A stretch of DNA of 64,000 nucleotides from Paenibacillus sp. GP183 (GCF_900104695.1 NZ_FNSW01000001.1:744001-808000), one strand, 5' to 3'. Positions 1 to 8,719 are shown, numbered from the stretch's first letter. Made by a program: numbers and translations. The notes: a model not told the origin generated them from the letters alone.

Positions 1-279
1 AATGATGCCTGCAATCATTTTACACAATGCAATAATGATCGTATTTCGTATGACCAGCCCTATATTGGGCATAGAAAACAACGTATAGAAATTTTGAAGA
101 CCTAACCATTGCTGGTGTCCGAACATCCCTTTTGCCGGAACAAATTTCTGGAACGCGATGATAACGCCGGCCATAGAGCCATAGCTGAAGATTGCCACCA
201 GAACGACTGCCGGGAGCAGCATGATATACAAGGGAAGCTGTCTGATCATCTTGTCTTTTCGCTTTAGACTTTCTAACAC
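1..279 (-). CDS. Sugar ABC transporter permease, LplB type (N-terminal part, runs off left edge)
   Basis: The first 93 codons of an inner-membrane permease of the binding-protein-dependent sugar transport family. A basic start (LKRKDKMIRQLP) leads into a long hydrophobic segment at about residues 14-37, followed by the typical stretch 'AFQKFVPAKGMFG' and 'WLGLQNFYTLF' before the transmembrane core. This is how LplB/YtcP-type permeases of Paenibacillus begin. The GTG start follows a GGTGGAG ribosome binding site. The gene lies 50 bases downstream of the solute-binding lipoprotein on the same strand, so the two should form one uptake operon; the second permease would lie beyond the edge. The substrate cannot be read from the sequence, but the catabolic genes nearby suggest a saccharide. 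The C-terminal part is not in the window. Confidence 0.85.
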   Translation of the reverse strand, partial: MLESLKRKDKMIRQLPLYIMLLPAVVLVAIFSYGSMAGVIIAFQKFVPAKGMFGHQQWLGLQNFYTLFSMPNIGLVIRNTIIIALCKMIAGII

Positions 280-329
280 CGGTTCTCCACCACCTGTTAA
301 TGTATTAGATCGAGTTCGATTAGAATGAC

Positions 330-1988
330 TTATTTTGCCGGATACATTTTGTCAAGTTCGTCGAGAGTCTTTTGACCGCCAGCCTTCAGCCACTGCTGCA
401 CAAAGGTGTCGAAATAATCGGCAGGCTTGGCGCCAGTAATGATATCAGTAAAGGTTGTTATCGTGAGCGTATCCAGCGAAGCAACGTTAGTCAACCACAC
501 GTCGGGCCTTTGAATGCCCAAGATACTCTGGACGATCGCCTTGTCGGGCAGGTACTTGTTCAATACGATTGGCAGAGAGCCTGACTTGGACATCTGGCCC
601 CAGGTACCGAAAGCATTGTCGTCTTTGGCAAGAGATCCGTTCTCAAAGCCTGTAATGTAATCGTATAAGGGCTTTGCCGCAGGTGGAAGTCCGTCAGAGG
701 AGCCTTTGTCGAGGGCTTTCTGAAGATCGGCTGCAAAAACCTCACCCGGTTGATCGATGTATATCGGGGAGAGCCTATACTGTTCATTCGCCCAATACTT
801 GGTGTATTCATCCTTCGTTGAGTAATTGACAGTCTGATCGTACAGATTGAGCATCTTGATTACCGCTTCGGGATTTTTGTACTTCGCGCTGACCATCGTC
901 ATCTGGCCAACGGCATTGCTCTCGATACCAATCTTGTAATCGTAACCGGATTGTGTGGGAATGGGATATGGATGTACGATAACGCCATCCTTTTTGTAAA
1001 CATTATTGTATGGATACCAAGTGCCCCAGTTGCTGCCGAAAGCCATACCGATCTTGCCGCTGGTAATATCTTCAACCAGTGCGGATTCGTTTTTGGCGGT
1101 AAAATCCTTGTTAATAAGGCCTTTCTTATACATATCTGCCAGAAGGGAAAGCGCTGCTTTCATATTTGGCTGGATCCAGGCAAAAGTCATCTTGCCATTA
1201 TTATCGCGGTAGAACATACTCTCATCACGACCGGGAACGCCAAATGCGGAAACTAAACCAAGAATGCTGCCATGGTTTTGTCTGATGAGATCCTTGTTGA
1301 GGGCAAGACCGACGCCACCCATGTCAGAGAACTTCTTGGCAAGAGCGACCATTTCTTCGATGGTCTTCGGGGGTTGAGAATTGGTTTTCTTAAGCCAGTC
1401 TTCACGTATCCAGAGAAACGGCGCCTCGTGGAAGTTGTCGTTCATCCGCGGTATAGCGTAAAGCTTGCCGTTAATCGTAGCGCCCTTGAACGAATCGGCA
1501 AATCTTTTCTGATATTCCTTGATGGAATCTGTTGCATATTTGCTATAGACATCGGTGAGGTCAGCGAGCTGCCCATTCTGTGCCAACTGCAAAAATACGT
1601 TAGGATCCTGGGTTTTGAATACATCCGGCAAATCGCCTGAAGCAATAATTGCATTCAGCTTGTTTTTGTATGCGTCGGTGCTGCTGTCAGCTGTGAAGGC
1701 TATCTTGAGATCGATATTGAGCTTGTCTTTGAACAAGCGGCTCCATCGGTTATCTTCCCAGGTTTCTTTGTCAAGGAGCTTCGAAGCTGCAGCAGTTTGA
1801 ACAGCCCATGTCACCGTTACCGGTTTCTGATACTTTCCAAGGGGTTCAATTTTTTCAGAAGTATTGCTGGCAGTGGCTGCATTATCTTTGGACCCTGTGG
1901 ATGCGCTTTCACAAGCTGAAATAATAATCGTCATCAGTGAGGCCACCAGCACGATAGGTAGAACTTTTCTGGAATTTAGCTTCTTCAC
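330..1988 (-). CDS. Extracellular solute-binding lipoprotein (LplA family)
   Basis: Substrate-binding component of a carbohydrate ABC importer, anchored outside the membrane. It has a lipoprotein signal peptide (basic start, hydrophobic core, lipobox IISAC with the lipidated Cys near residue 26), a Ser/Thr/Asn linker, then a family-1-like periplasmic-binding fold of about 520 residues. The length fits the long LplA/YtcQ group of Paenibacillus. I start it at GTG because a GGAGG site lies eight bases before it; an in-frame TTG two codons upstream is too close to that site. It is the first gene before the permease. Two perfect 14-bp palindromes sit in its upstream region, so repression by the adjacent LacI protein is likely. 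The sugar bound is unknown. Confidence 0.92.
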   Translation of the reverse strand: MKKLNSRKVLPIVLVASLMTIIISACESASTGSKDNAATASNTSEKIEPLGKYQKPVTVTWAVQTAAASKLLDKETWEDNRWSRLFKDKLNIDLKIAFTADSSTDAYKNKLNAIIASGDLPDVFKTQDPNVFLQLAQNGQLADLTDVYSKYATDSIKEYQKRFADSFKGATINGKLYAIPRMNDNFHEAPFLWIREDWLKKTNSQPPKTIEEMVALAKKFSDMGGVGLALNKDLIRQNHGSILGLVSAFGVPGRDESMFYRDNNGKMTFAWIQPNMKAALSLLADMYKKGLINKDFTAKNESALVEDITSGKIGMAFGSNWGTWYPYNNVYKKDGVIVHPYPIPTQSGYDYKIGIESNAVGQMTMVSAKYKNPEAVIKMLNLYDQTVNYSTKDEYTKYWANEQYRLSPIYIDQPGEVFAADLQKALDKGSSDGLPPAAKPLYDYITGFENGSLAKDDNAFGTWGQMSKSGSLPIVLNKYLPDKAIVQSILGIQRPDVWLTNVASLDTLTITTFTDIITGAKPADYFDTFVQQWLKAGGQKTLDELDKMYPAK

Positions 1989-2200
1989 GTTCAATTCCTC
2001 CTTTATTTTTTTAATTGCTGATGTGACACAGCTCCCCTACCCTATTTTTCATGGATTAAGCGATTGAAATGATCATCACTTTTTTCGATTTTTTATCAAT
2101 TGTATACGCATACAAATTACGATGATACGAACTCCCCTTCTTGAAAACATTAGCCGCTGAATACGCGCGACATCACCCCTCTCATACATTAGCATTATTG

Positions 2201-2214
2201 TAAACGCGCGTTTA
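2201..2214. promoter_or_regulatory. Predicted LacI-family operator, site 1
   Basis: A perfect 14-bp palindrome (TAAACGCGCGTTTA) in the leader of the solute-binding protein gene. The same word recurs 60 bases further on and, with one change each, twice on the other side of the adjacent LacI-family gene. The central CpG-rich palindrome is typical of LacI-family operators. That the neighbouring regulator binds it is inference. Confidence 0.8.
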
Positions 2215-2260
2215 TAATTCCGAAAAAAAACTCGAAAATATACTATAAAACATACATCTT

Positions 2261-2274
2261 TAAACGCGCGTTTA
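2261..2274. promoter_or_regulatory. Predicted LacI-family operator, site 2
   Basis: Second perfect copy of TAAACGCGCGTTTA, just after the end of the regulator gene and upstream of the transporter genes. The 60-base spacing from site 1 brackets an AT-rich stretch that probably holds the transporter promoter. The rest of the roughly 300-base interval is AT-rich and shows no gene. Confidence 0.8.
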
Positions 2275-2291
2275 TTCCATGGTAAAAAAAT

Positions 2292-3332
2292 TTAGATTCT
2301 TCTGCACGAGTCTCTGACAACCAGACTGCAATCAATCGTGATCTCTTTAATATCCGTCGTCCCCCGTTCGATTTTAGCAATCACGTCTGTGGTCAAATGC
2401 TTCAGCATATCGCTGAAATCGACGCGTATAGTTGTTAGTGCGGGATGATGCATTTCACTCAGCACATGATCGTCAAAACCGATGACCGAAATATCCTCCG
2501 GTACCTGCAAGCCATGTTCCTTCAGTGCGCGAATTGCACCGAAAGCTACGCTGTCATTGGCTGCAATAATGGCAGTCGGCAAGTCGCTTGTATTACGCAA
2601 AAGTGTTTGAATTGCATCATAGCCGCTTATTTTATGAAAATTGCCCGGCAATACCCAATCCGGATTGGTATTCAGATTGCACATGCTCATCGCTTTTTGG
2701 AAGCCCTCGTATTTCGTTTGGCCAGACAGGCGTTTCATATCACCATTGATGACGCCGATCCTGGTATGGCCGAGGCCAGCCAAATACGCCACAGCCTGTT
2801 TCATACCCGAATCATTGTTAAAATTGGCAACAATCCGATTGGGCTGGGGATATTCTTGATGCTTTTGATCAACGATGCCGACAACGAATCCTCCTGCTGT
2901 CAATTCTTCAATGAGTGGTTCACGTATCGCTGCGCCAATGAAGATACCTCCATCGATCCTGTTTTGGATGAAAATTTCTTTTACGCTTTTTATCGTATCC
3001 GTATTCTTGGTGTCGCGAATAATGTTTGTCAAGACATAATAGCCGTGCTCTGAAGCATTCTCTATAACGCTGACAAGTAACTTATTCGTCAGGCTATCGC
3101 TGGAAACATTGCCGGGTTCGATAAGAAACAGACCAATCGTGCACACCCGTTTGCCAGCAAGGACTTGGGCAGAAACAGAAGGAAAATAATTGTAGTCTTG
3201 AATCACTTTCATGACTTTGTCATGCGTTTCAGCAGGTACGTTCGAATATTTATTGATTACTCTGCTGACCGTACTTCTGGATACCCCGGCTATCCGGGCT
3301 ATCTCCTCACTTTTAATCTTTGAATTTTTCAA
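2292..3332 (-). CDS. LacI-family transcriptional regulator
   Basis: DNA-binding sugar-responsive repressor of 346 residues, the standard family length. The N-terminal helix-turn-helix is clear (IARIAGVSRSTVSRVINKYS, residues about 12-31) with the hinge motif after it. A periplasmic-binding-like effector domain follows, with typical strings 'GVINGDMKRLSGQTKYEGF', 'AIIAANDSVAFGAI' and 'VIGFDDHVLSEMHHPALTTI'. The start is TTG, nine bases after an AGAGGT site. It lies between the transporter genes (same strand) and the divergent catabolic genes. Operator-like palindromes occur on both sides, so it probably controls itself, uptake and catabolism. The effector is unknown. Confidence 0.93.
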   Translation of the reverse strand: MKNSKIKSEEIARIAGVSRSTVSRVINKYSNVPAETHDKVMKVIQDYNYFPSVSAQVLAGKRVCTIGLFLIEPGNVSSDSLTNKLLVSVIENASEHGYYVLTNIIRDTKNTDTIKSVKEIFIQNRIDGGIFIGAAIREPLIEELTAGGFVVGIVDQKHQEYPQPNRIVANFNNDSGMKQAVAYLAGLGHTRIGVINGDMKRLSGQTKYEGFQKAMSMCNLNTNPDWVLPGNFHKISGYDAIQTLLRNTSDLPTAIIAANDSVAFGAIRALKEHGLQVPEDISVIGFDDHVLSEMHHPALTTIRVDFSDMLKHLTTDVIAKIERGTTDIKEITIDCSLVVRDSCRRI

Positions 3333-3351
3333 TGATGTTTGACCTCTTTCG

Positions 3352-3365
3352 TAAACACGCGTTTA
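3352..3365. promoter_or_regulatory. Predicted LacI-family operator, site 3
   Basis: TAAACACGCGTTTA, one base away from the perfect palindrome of sites 1 and 2. It lies about 20 bases upstream of the regulator's start codon, so it probably mediates autoregulation. Confidence 0.75.
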
Positions 3366-3459
3366 TGTATATATAATACATAGATCATTTAAGCGCTGTC
3401 AATCCTTATTCTTAGCACAAAATAAAAATAATTATTCATGTTTGATAAACCTTATTGAA

Positions 3460-3473
3460 TGAACGCGCGTTTA
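3460..3473. promoter_or_regulatory. Predicted LacI-family operator, site 4
   Basis: TGAACGCGCGTTTA, one base away from the perfect palindrome. It lies upstream of the divergent isomerase/GlcG/DUF1080 genes, where a bound repressor would block their promoter. Confidence 0.75.
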
Positions 3474-3538
3474 TGATATACTTGCACAAAGCGAATATTT
3501 CGTCATATCTAAACAACTGAACGAAGGATGGGATTCCA

Positions 3539-4371
3539 ATGCGGCTTGGCGGCCAGGTGTTTCTTGAACAAAAAAATCCGGAGAGTTGGTTGAATGCGCT
3601 CAAGGAAGCGGGCTTTCGTGCAAAACCTGCCCCATTAGCGGAGATGAAGACAGCGTTGAACTTGAAGGTTATTTGAAAGCGGCTACACAAAATGATATCT
3701 TAATTTCCGAGGTTGGCGCCTGGAGCAACCCGATAAGCCGGAATGAAGACATTAGACGCAATGCCATAAACTATTGTATTAAAAGACTGGAACTTGCTGA
3801 GCGGATTAACGCTCAATGCTGCGTCAATATCGCTGGTTCGCGAGGCGAGCAATGGGATGGTCCGGATCCGGACAACTTCAGCGACGAAACGTTTGAACTG
3901 ATTGTAGAGACGACGCGGGAAATCATTGATGCCGTAAAACCAGAGCGCACGATTTTTGCGTTAGAAATGATGCCGTGGGTATTCCCGGATTCTTCGGACT
4001 CCTACCTTTCGCTCATCAAGGCCATCGACCGCAAAGGCTTCGGCGTGCACTTCGACCCAGTGAATATCATCAGCAGCCCTCGAATTTATTACAGTAACAG
4101 CGACATGATACGTGACTTTTTCAAAAAGCTCGGTCCCTATATTCGAAACTGTCATGCAAAGGACATTCTTCTGAGGGGTAAATTAACAGTTCATCTGGAA
4201 GAAGTTATACCGGGTCAAGGTATTTTGGATTATCGAACATTCCTCACGGAATTGAACAAGCTGCACCCCGATACTACACTGATTATCGAGCATTTGTCGA
4301 CTAACGAAGAGTATCGTCAAGCTTCAGCTTACATCCGAAGGATTGCCTCGGAACTCAATATTCCCTTGTGA
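3539..4371 (+). pseudogene. Sugar phosphate isomerase/epimerase (TIM barrel), frameshifted near residue 28
   Basis: Xylose-isomerase-like TIM barrel, a family that isomerises or epimerises sugars and ketosugars using a divalent metal. The ATG after GAAGGATGG opens a frame reading MRLGGQVFLE...WLNALKEAGFRA, a typical N-terminus for this family. That frame soon runs to a stop. The rest of the protein (CPISGDEDSVELEGYL... to EHLSTNEEYRQA) continues in another frame from about 3628. The switch falls within 3620-3628, at a run of four A. One base appears lost there, or two gained. Metal-site strings such as EMMPWVF, HFDPVN, NCHAKD and IIEHL are intact downstream. Either the gene is inactivated or there is a one-base sequence error. 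It begins the divergent operon controlled by operator 4. Confidence 0.8.
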
Positions 4372-4389
4372 TGAAAGGTGTGTAAACTC

Positions 4390-4881
4390 ATGACAGACGA
4401 ACAGCTGTTGGAAGAATTGCTGCAGGAGGAGAATGAATTACAATTCGAATCTTTCTCGAATGAAACGGCGCTGCATATCGGGATGGACATTATTGACCGA
4501 GCTAAGGCTGAAGGTAAATCGATAACGGTCGATATACACATAGGCGAGCAGCAGGTGTTTCACTATGCATGTCCGGGCACTTCAGCAGACAACGATGCCT
4601 GGACCGCACGGAAAGCACGCATCGTTAATCGCTTCGGTCGTAGCTCTTACTATATGGAAGTCGAGCTAAGAGCCGCAGGCAAAACGATTTTAGATCGATA
4701 TTTTCTGGATCCGTCTCGATACGCTGCATTTAACGGGGCGTTTCCTATCAGAGTTCGCGGAGCCGGCGTAATCGGTTCGGTTGTCGTTTCCGGCTTGCCC
4801 GGAGATCAAGATCATAAGCTTGTTACAGCGGTTTTGAGACAATTTATTGAAGAATCCGCAGACAGGAGGCATCATGTCTAA
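4390..4881 (+). CDS. GlcG/HbpS-like (UPF0303) protein
   Basis: A 163-residue protein resembling the UPF0303/GlcG-HbpS family, small alpha/beta proteins that in some relatives bind haem or act as partners of oxidative sugar or glycolate enzymes. Visible signs are the N-terminal acidic helix (DEQLLEELLQEENELQFESF), the core strings 'AKAEGKSITVDI' and 'DAWTARKARIVNRFGRSSYYME', and the C-terminal 'VVSGLPGDQDHKLV'. The start is ATG nine bases after AAAGGTG. Its stop overlaps the start of the DUF1080 gene, so the two are translationally coupled. It probably works with its neighbours on an oxidised sugar; the exact reaction is unknown. Confidence 0.8.
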   Translation: MTDEQLLEELLQEENELQFESFSNETALHIGMDIIDRAKAEGKSITVDIHIGEQQVFHYACPGTSADNDAWTARKARIVNRFGRSSYYMEVELRAAGKTILDRYFLDPSRYAAFNGAFPIRVRGAGVIGSVVVSGLPGDQDHKLVTAVLRQFIEESADRRHHV

Positions 4882-5707
4882 AAATGACGCAACATTTACT
4901 CCAATCTTTGACGGAAAAACACTCGCGGGGTGGCATTCCGTTCCTCGCCTGACTGTTCCCCGCGCCCCCGGCGAATCTGGACCGGATACTACAACCGAGA
5001 AATACCGACGCGCTGCGCAAACATCGGGAAAATGGACTGTTGAGGATGGTGCAATCACGGGACGGCAGGACCCGCCCGGGTGCGGTTACGGTGGTTATCT
5101 CCTCAGTGATGGGGTGTATGGCGATTTCGAATTGGCCTTCGAAGCAAATCCTGACTGGCCGGCGGATACCGGCATTTTGGTGCGAGCATCTGCCCTCGGC
5201 TCTCAAGGGTTCCAAATCCTTCTGGATCACCGCCGTTCGGGAAATATAGGCGGTATTTACGGCAATGGCATCGGCGGCTTCCATGGCATCAATTTTACCC
5301 TCGATGCGAAGTACGATGAGCAAGGTAATCCCACAGGGCTGAGACTGGAAGACCCAGCGACCACCATCGAGCCCATGACACCCGACAAAACGGCACTTCT
5401 TGAATATGCGGCAACCGGTGACCAGTTCTTATCAATATGGAATTGGAACAGTTGGAATGAATTCAAGATTCGCGTCGAAGGGCTGTCTCCGCGGATCATT
5501 GTCTATATCAACGATATGAAAATTTCTGAAATTGATACGGCAACCTTGAAGCACCCATTGTATAACGCTGCGGCGGTCAGGGATCTGCTGAGTCCGAAAG
5601 GACACATCGCCTTTGAAATCCATGATAACGATGTCGGTATGGGCGAAGCACGCTGGGCACCGAATGCGGCTTGCAGGTGGCGCAATTTACAGATATGCGA
5701 GATTTAG
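4874..5707 (+). CDS. DUF1080 (3-keto-disaccharide hydrolase-like) protein
   Basis: A concanavalin-A-like beta-sandwich protein of about 277 residues. DUF1080 opens with the canonical 'FDGKTLAGWH', then 'GKWTVEDGAITG', 'GGYLLSDGVYGDFELAFEA', 'GILVRAS' and near the end 'GHIAFEIHDN' with 'RWRNLQICEI', as in the family. Some members hydrolyse 3-keto-glycosides. There is no signal peptide, so it should act in the cytoplasm. The start is ATG after AGGAGG and lies inside the end of the preceding gene. With a sugar importer, an isomerase and a GlcG-like protein around it, a role in breaking down an oxidised glycoside is a reasonable inference, but no substrate can be named. Confidence 0.85.
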   Translation: MSKNDATFTPIFDGKTLAGWHSVPRLTVPRAPGESGPDTTTEKYRRAAQTSGKWTVEDGAITGRQDPPGCGYGGYLLSDGVYGDFELAFEANPDWPADTGILVRASALGSQGFQILLDHRRSGNIGGIYGNGIGGFHGINFTLDAKYDEQGNPTGLRLEDPATTIEPMTPDKTALLEYAATGDQFLSIWNWNSWNEFKIRVEGLSPRIIVYINDMKISEIDTATLKHPLYNAAAVRDLLSPKGHIAFEIHDNDVGMGEARWAPNAACRWRNLQICEI

Positions 5708-5767
5708 ACGACCGCAGTAAGTTGGACTACTCCTTCCCCACTTCCTCATAGAGAACGATTAAACATT

Positions 5768-6199
5768 TTATGACTGCAAATATTTCTTAAATCCCTTACT
5801 TACTGTTCCATTAAATCCATTTGCCTCGAAAAACTTATGAGCATCTACACGAAACGAATTGCTAAGAAGCATGATCTTCGTACAATTCTGCTCCCTGCAA
5901 ACCATATCAATATGATCTAACAACTTCTTGCCTATTCCTCTACCACGTACTGAATCGTCAACAACAATATTTTCAACTAAAGCATATGGTTGTAAACCAA
6001 ACATGGGGTCTAAGAAAAATGACAGAAATACTGTAGCTTTCACTTGTCCATCAACATCGTAGACGTAAAGAAAGTTGTTGGTATCATTATTGATTTCAGC
6101 AATCCTCTCTGGCAAAACATTTATGGGTTCATCTGGGCAAAGGACTTCGTATAAGTGCTGAATTACATCTCTATCCTGAGGTATGGCTTCTCTAATCAA
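5768..6199 (-). CDS. GNAT-family N-acetyltransferase
   Basis: A 143-residue acetyltransferase that should move acetyl from acetyl-CoA to an amine on a small molecule or protein. The GNAT fold is marked by the acetyl-CoA loop VRGRGIGKKLL (residues about 84-94), preceded by the strand ENIVVDD and followed by a C-terminal 'AHKFFEANGF' motif. The TTG start has a GGGAGAG site. It follows the aminotransferase-like gene by only 26 bases on the same strand, so the two are probably cotranscribed. The substrate is unknown. Confidence 0.88.
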   Translation of the reverse strand: MIREAIPQDRDVIQHLYEVLCPDEPINVLPERIAEINNDTNNFLYVYDVDGQVKATVFLSFFLDPMFGLQPYALVENIVVDDSVRGRGIGKKLLDHIDMVCREQNCTKIMLLSNSFRVDAHKFFEANGFNGTVSKGFKKYLQS

Positions 6200-6225
6200 A
6201 ATAATCTCTCCCTATTCCAAATAAA

Positions 6226-7470
6226 TTATCTGCGATTTACCAACTGACGAAGACCCTCAATAAAAATATCTGCCTCCTCTTCCGTATTGTAAGGAGCAAG
6301 CCCGGCACGAACCCATCCACCCGTCCTGTTTATATCCAGTTTATCGGCAAGGGTAGTGGCATAAAAGTCGCCATCCGCTATAAAAACGCCATACTCCTCG
6401 GACATTATCTGACAAACTTCCTGAGGACTGAATTTCTCCACCCTGAAGGCTATCGTCGGTGTCCTTGGCACTTGGTCATCAGCTTGGTATAAAGTGATCC
6501 CTTTCATTTCTGAAAGAGCCTTCCGAATTTTGGCAGCTAGAACATTTTCATAATCTTCAATATTCCTAAACCCGGATTCGATTTTTTCTTTTCTTGTTGT
6601 ACCTTCCCCTAGTGAAGCTATGAATTCAATGGCCGGCTTAATTCCAGCAATTCCTTCATGATTTTGTGTACCTGTTTCCAATTTATCCGGAATATATTTG
6701 GGTGCTGGGGCCAATTTATAGGTGTTAAGCTGCTCAAATAATTCTTCCCGAATCACGGCAATCCCGACATGAGGGCCAAAAAATTTATAAGCAGAACAAA
6801 GCAGTATATCTGCTTCCAATTGATCGCGGTTAATTGAGAAATGTGGAGCGGCATGCACTGCATCGACAGCAACAATGGCATTGAACTTGTGAGCTTGCGA
6901 GGCAATGTATCTTACATCATTAATAGTACCTACTGCGTTAGAAGCGAGACCAACTGCAACCAAACGGGTATTGGAGTTGATGATTTTATCCAGATCATTG
7001 AGGTCCAAAGTTAATGTTTGCGGATTCACAGGAATCCATCGAACGGTTACTCCCCGGTCAACAGCCATCGCTAACCACGGATCCACATTAGCCCGGTGAT
7101 CCAATTCGGAAAGAACAATCTCATCCCCTGCTTTTAGAAAACGGCCTATCGCTCTACTAATGGCGAAGTTGAGTGTCGTCATATTGGCCCCAAAGGCAAC
7201 TTCCTGTTCTTTAACTCCAAACAAGTCAGCTACGGCCAGCTTAGAATCCGAAATGATCGCCTCGGTTTCCCTACTGGATGGGAAGGAGCCATGAAGATTG
7301 GCGCCTCCTTGAGCCATGTAGCCAAAAATAGCGTCCATAGCGGATTTAACCACCTGCGAACCACCTGGTCCGTCAAAGTAAACAACTGACTTACCTTTAT
7401 ATACTCGATTTAAAGCTGGAAATTGGGAGCGGACTAGTTTTATTGGGAATGGCTGTTTGGTTGAGTTCAT
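6226..7470 (-). CDS. Cysteine-desulfurase-like PLP-dependent aminotransferase class V protein
   Basis: A 414-residue fold-type I PLP enzyme. The Schiff-base lysine is in 'DILLCSAYKFFGPHVG' (about K229), with the supporting 'ELDHRAN' His near 125 and 'AVDAVHAAPH' Asp/His near 203-206. The active loop that carries the catalytic Cys in SufS/CsdA reads 'ADGDFYATTL' here, without a Cys. This matches the cysteine-desulfurase-like subgroup rather than a true desulfurase. The C-terminal 'GGWVRAGLAPYNTEEE' is typical of that subgroup. The ATG start follows AGAGGAAG. Its real substrate is unknown. It is probably cotranscribed with the acetyltransferase downstream. Confidence 0.88.
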   Translation of the reverse strand: MNSTKQPFPIKLVRSQFPALNRVYKGKSVVYFDGPGGSQVVKSAMDAIFGYMAQGGANLHGSFPSSRETEAIISDSKLAVADLFGVKEQEVAFGANMTTLNFAISRAIGRFLKAGDEIVLSELDHRANVDPWLAMAVDRGVTVRWIPVNPQTLTLDLNDLDKIINSNTRLVAVGLASNAVGTINDVRYIASQAHKFNAIVAVDAVHAAPHFSINRDQLEADILLCSAYKFFGPHVGIAVIREELFEQLNTYKLAPAPKYIPDKLETGTQNHEGIAGIKPAIEFIASLGEGTTRKEKIESGFRNIEDYENVLAAKIRKALSEMKGITLYQADDQVPRTPTIAFRVEKFSPQEVCQIMSEEYGVFIADGDFYATTLADKLDINRTGGWVRAGLAPYNTEEEADIFIEGLRQLVNRR

Positions 7471-7710
7471 CTTTTTCTTCCTCTCATTTTTGAATTATTT
7501 AAAATCCTTTTATGATCAAGGTAATTCTCTAACTTTAGCTGAAAACCCTGCTTGTATTAAACTGCTCGTTATCTCCATTTTACTATGTTTCAGTCAAGAA
7601 GGAAGATTAATTACTTTATCCTGCCCTTACGGCATTATGGGAAGTATGCAACATTTATTTATATGCTTCGTTTAATAGTTTGAATTGACAATTAGGAGGA
7701 ATTAACTTAT

Positions 7711-8496
7711 ATGAAAAAATGGCTTGTTCCTCCGTTAGTACTTATTTGCTTTTTAATATTTGTGGGTTGCAAAAATGTTTCCGAGCTGCCCTTTGTAAAA
7801 GTAAGCGACATCCAATCTTTCCAATACGAAATTGTAATGCACAAAGAGAATAACCCCGTACCACTCTTACCAAGCAATACTAAGGATAAAGTCATTATCG
7901 AAAAAATCACAAGTTGGATGGGCCAAGCCAAGTCCGAAGGGTTGGATAATCAAGTAACCACTCAGTCAATCCCACCTAATTTTCTAACAATAAAACTTAC
8001 AAATGGATCTACTTACAGATTATCCCCTGGAGGCAATAATGATATCGTGTATGTTCAAATCGTGGACACAAATAAAACACTCCGTTTGCGTTCTTCTGAC
8101 CTCCATACATGGTTGTGGACTGGCTGGGAAATAGACATTCAAAATACAAAAACCGATTATATACCAAAGGAACTGTCCTTCCTTCCAATATCCGAGAAAA
8201 ATGTTTCCAATATTAAGGTTTGGGGACGTGGGATAGATGGAAGAGAAGCAACCTCGGAAGAGACCCAGAACATTCTAAAATGGGTTAACAGTGTAAAGCA
8301 TTTTGAAAAAGAAGAGAACCTTCCAGGTGAAAGAAAAGCACCAATGTCTGAAATCAGAATTTATTTGAAAACGAACCAAGAGATTTCGATTCACCGTTGG
8401 GGCAAAAATTTAGAAATAAATTGGTCTTATCAATTCGCTCAAACAGATTTAGAAAAGTTTCTTGATGGACTTGCAAGCCCTACTACTTTGAAATAA
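7711..8496 (+). CDS. Uncharacterised lipoprotein
   Basis: A 261-residue secreted protein with a clear lipoprotein signal (KKW start, hydrophobic core, lipobox IFVGC, Cys near residue 20). The rest is soluble, alpha/beta in character and rich in Ile, Lys and Asn. I do not recognise a family. Two internal segments look alike in layout ('ILKWVNSVKHF...', 'IITSWMGQAK...'), which could mean two related domains. The start follows AGGAGG. It is a single-gene unit with its own terminator immediately downstream. Confidence 0.75.
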   Translation: MKKWLVPPLVLICFLIFVGCKNVSELPFVKVSDIQSFQYEIVMHKENNPVPLLPSNTKDKVIIEKITSWMGQAKSEGLDNQVTTQSIPPNFLTIKLTNGSTYRLSPGGNNDIVYVQIVDTNKTLRLRSSDLHTWLWTGWEIDIQNTKTDYIPKELSFLPISEKNVSNIKVWGRGIDGREATSEETQNILKWVNSVKHFEKEENLPGERKAPMSEIRIYLKTNQEISIHRWGKNLEINWSYQFAQTDLEKFLDGLASPTTLK

Positions 8497-8515
8497 CATA
8501 AATTCCAAAGTTTAT

Positions 8516-8540
8516 ACCTCCTCAGTCGGGAGGTGTTTTT
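8516..8540 (+). terminator. Rho-independent terminator
   Basis: ACCTCC pairs with GGAGGT across a seven-base loop and is followed by G and five T. It ends the lipoprotein gene. Confidence 0.85.
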
Positions 8541-8719
8541 ATATGTCAAAGATCAACAGAATAGTTAAACATAGATTACTTTATAAATACATAGTAAGAG
8601 GTTAGGAAAAGAACAGTAGAAAATACTTTATTTTCTTCAGACACTTGCAGGATAAAAGAAGATTCGTGTCGTATTGTGGTAATTAATATACAATAGCTAA
8701 TTGATCTAGGAGGTAAAGG

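Noticed and set aside
7457-7675. 72-codon open frame between divergent genes
   Set aside because: No ribosome binding site, and composition is like non-coding AT-rich DNA. The interval holds the promoters of two genes.
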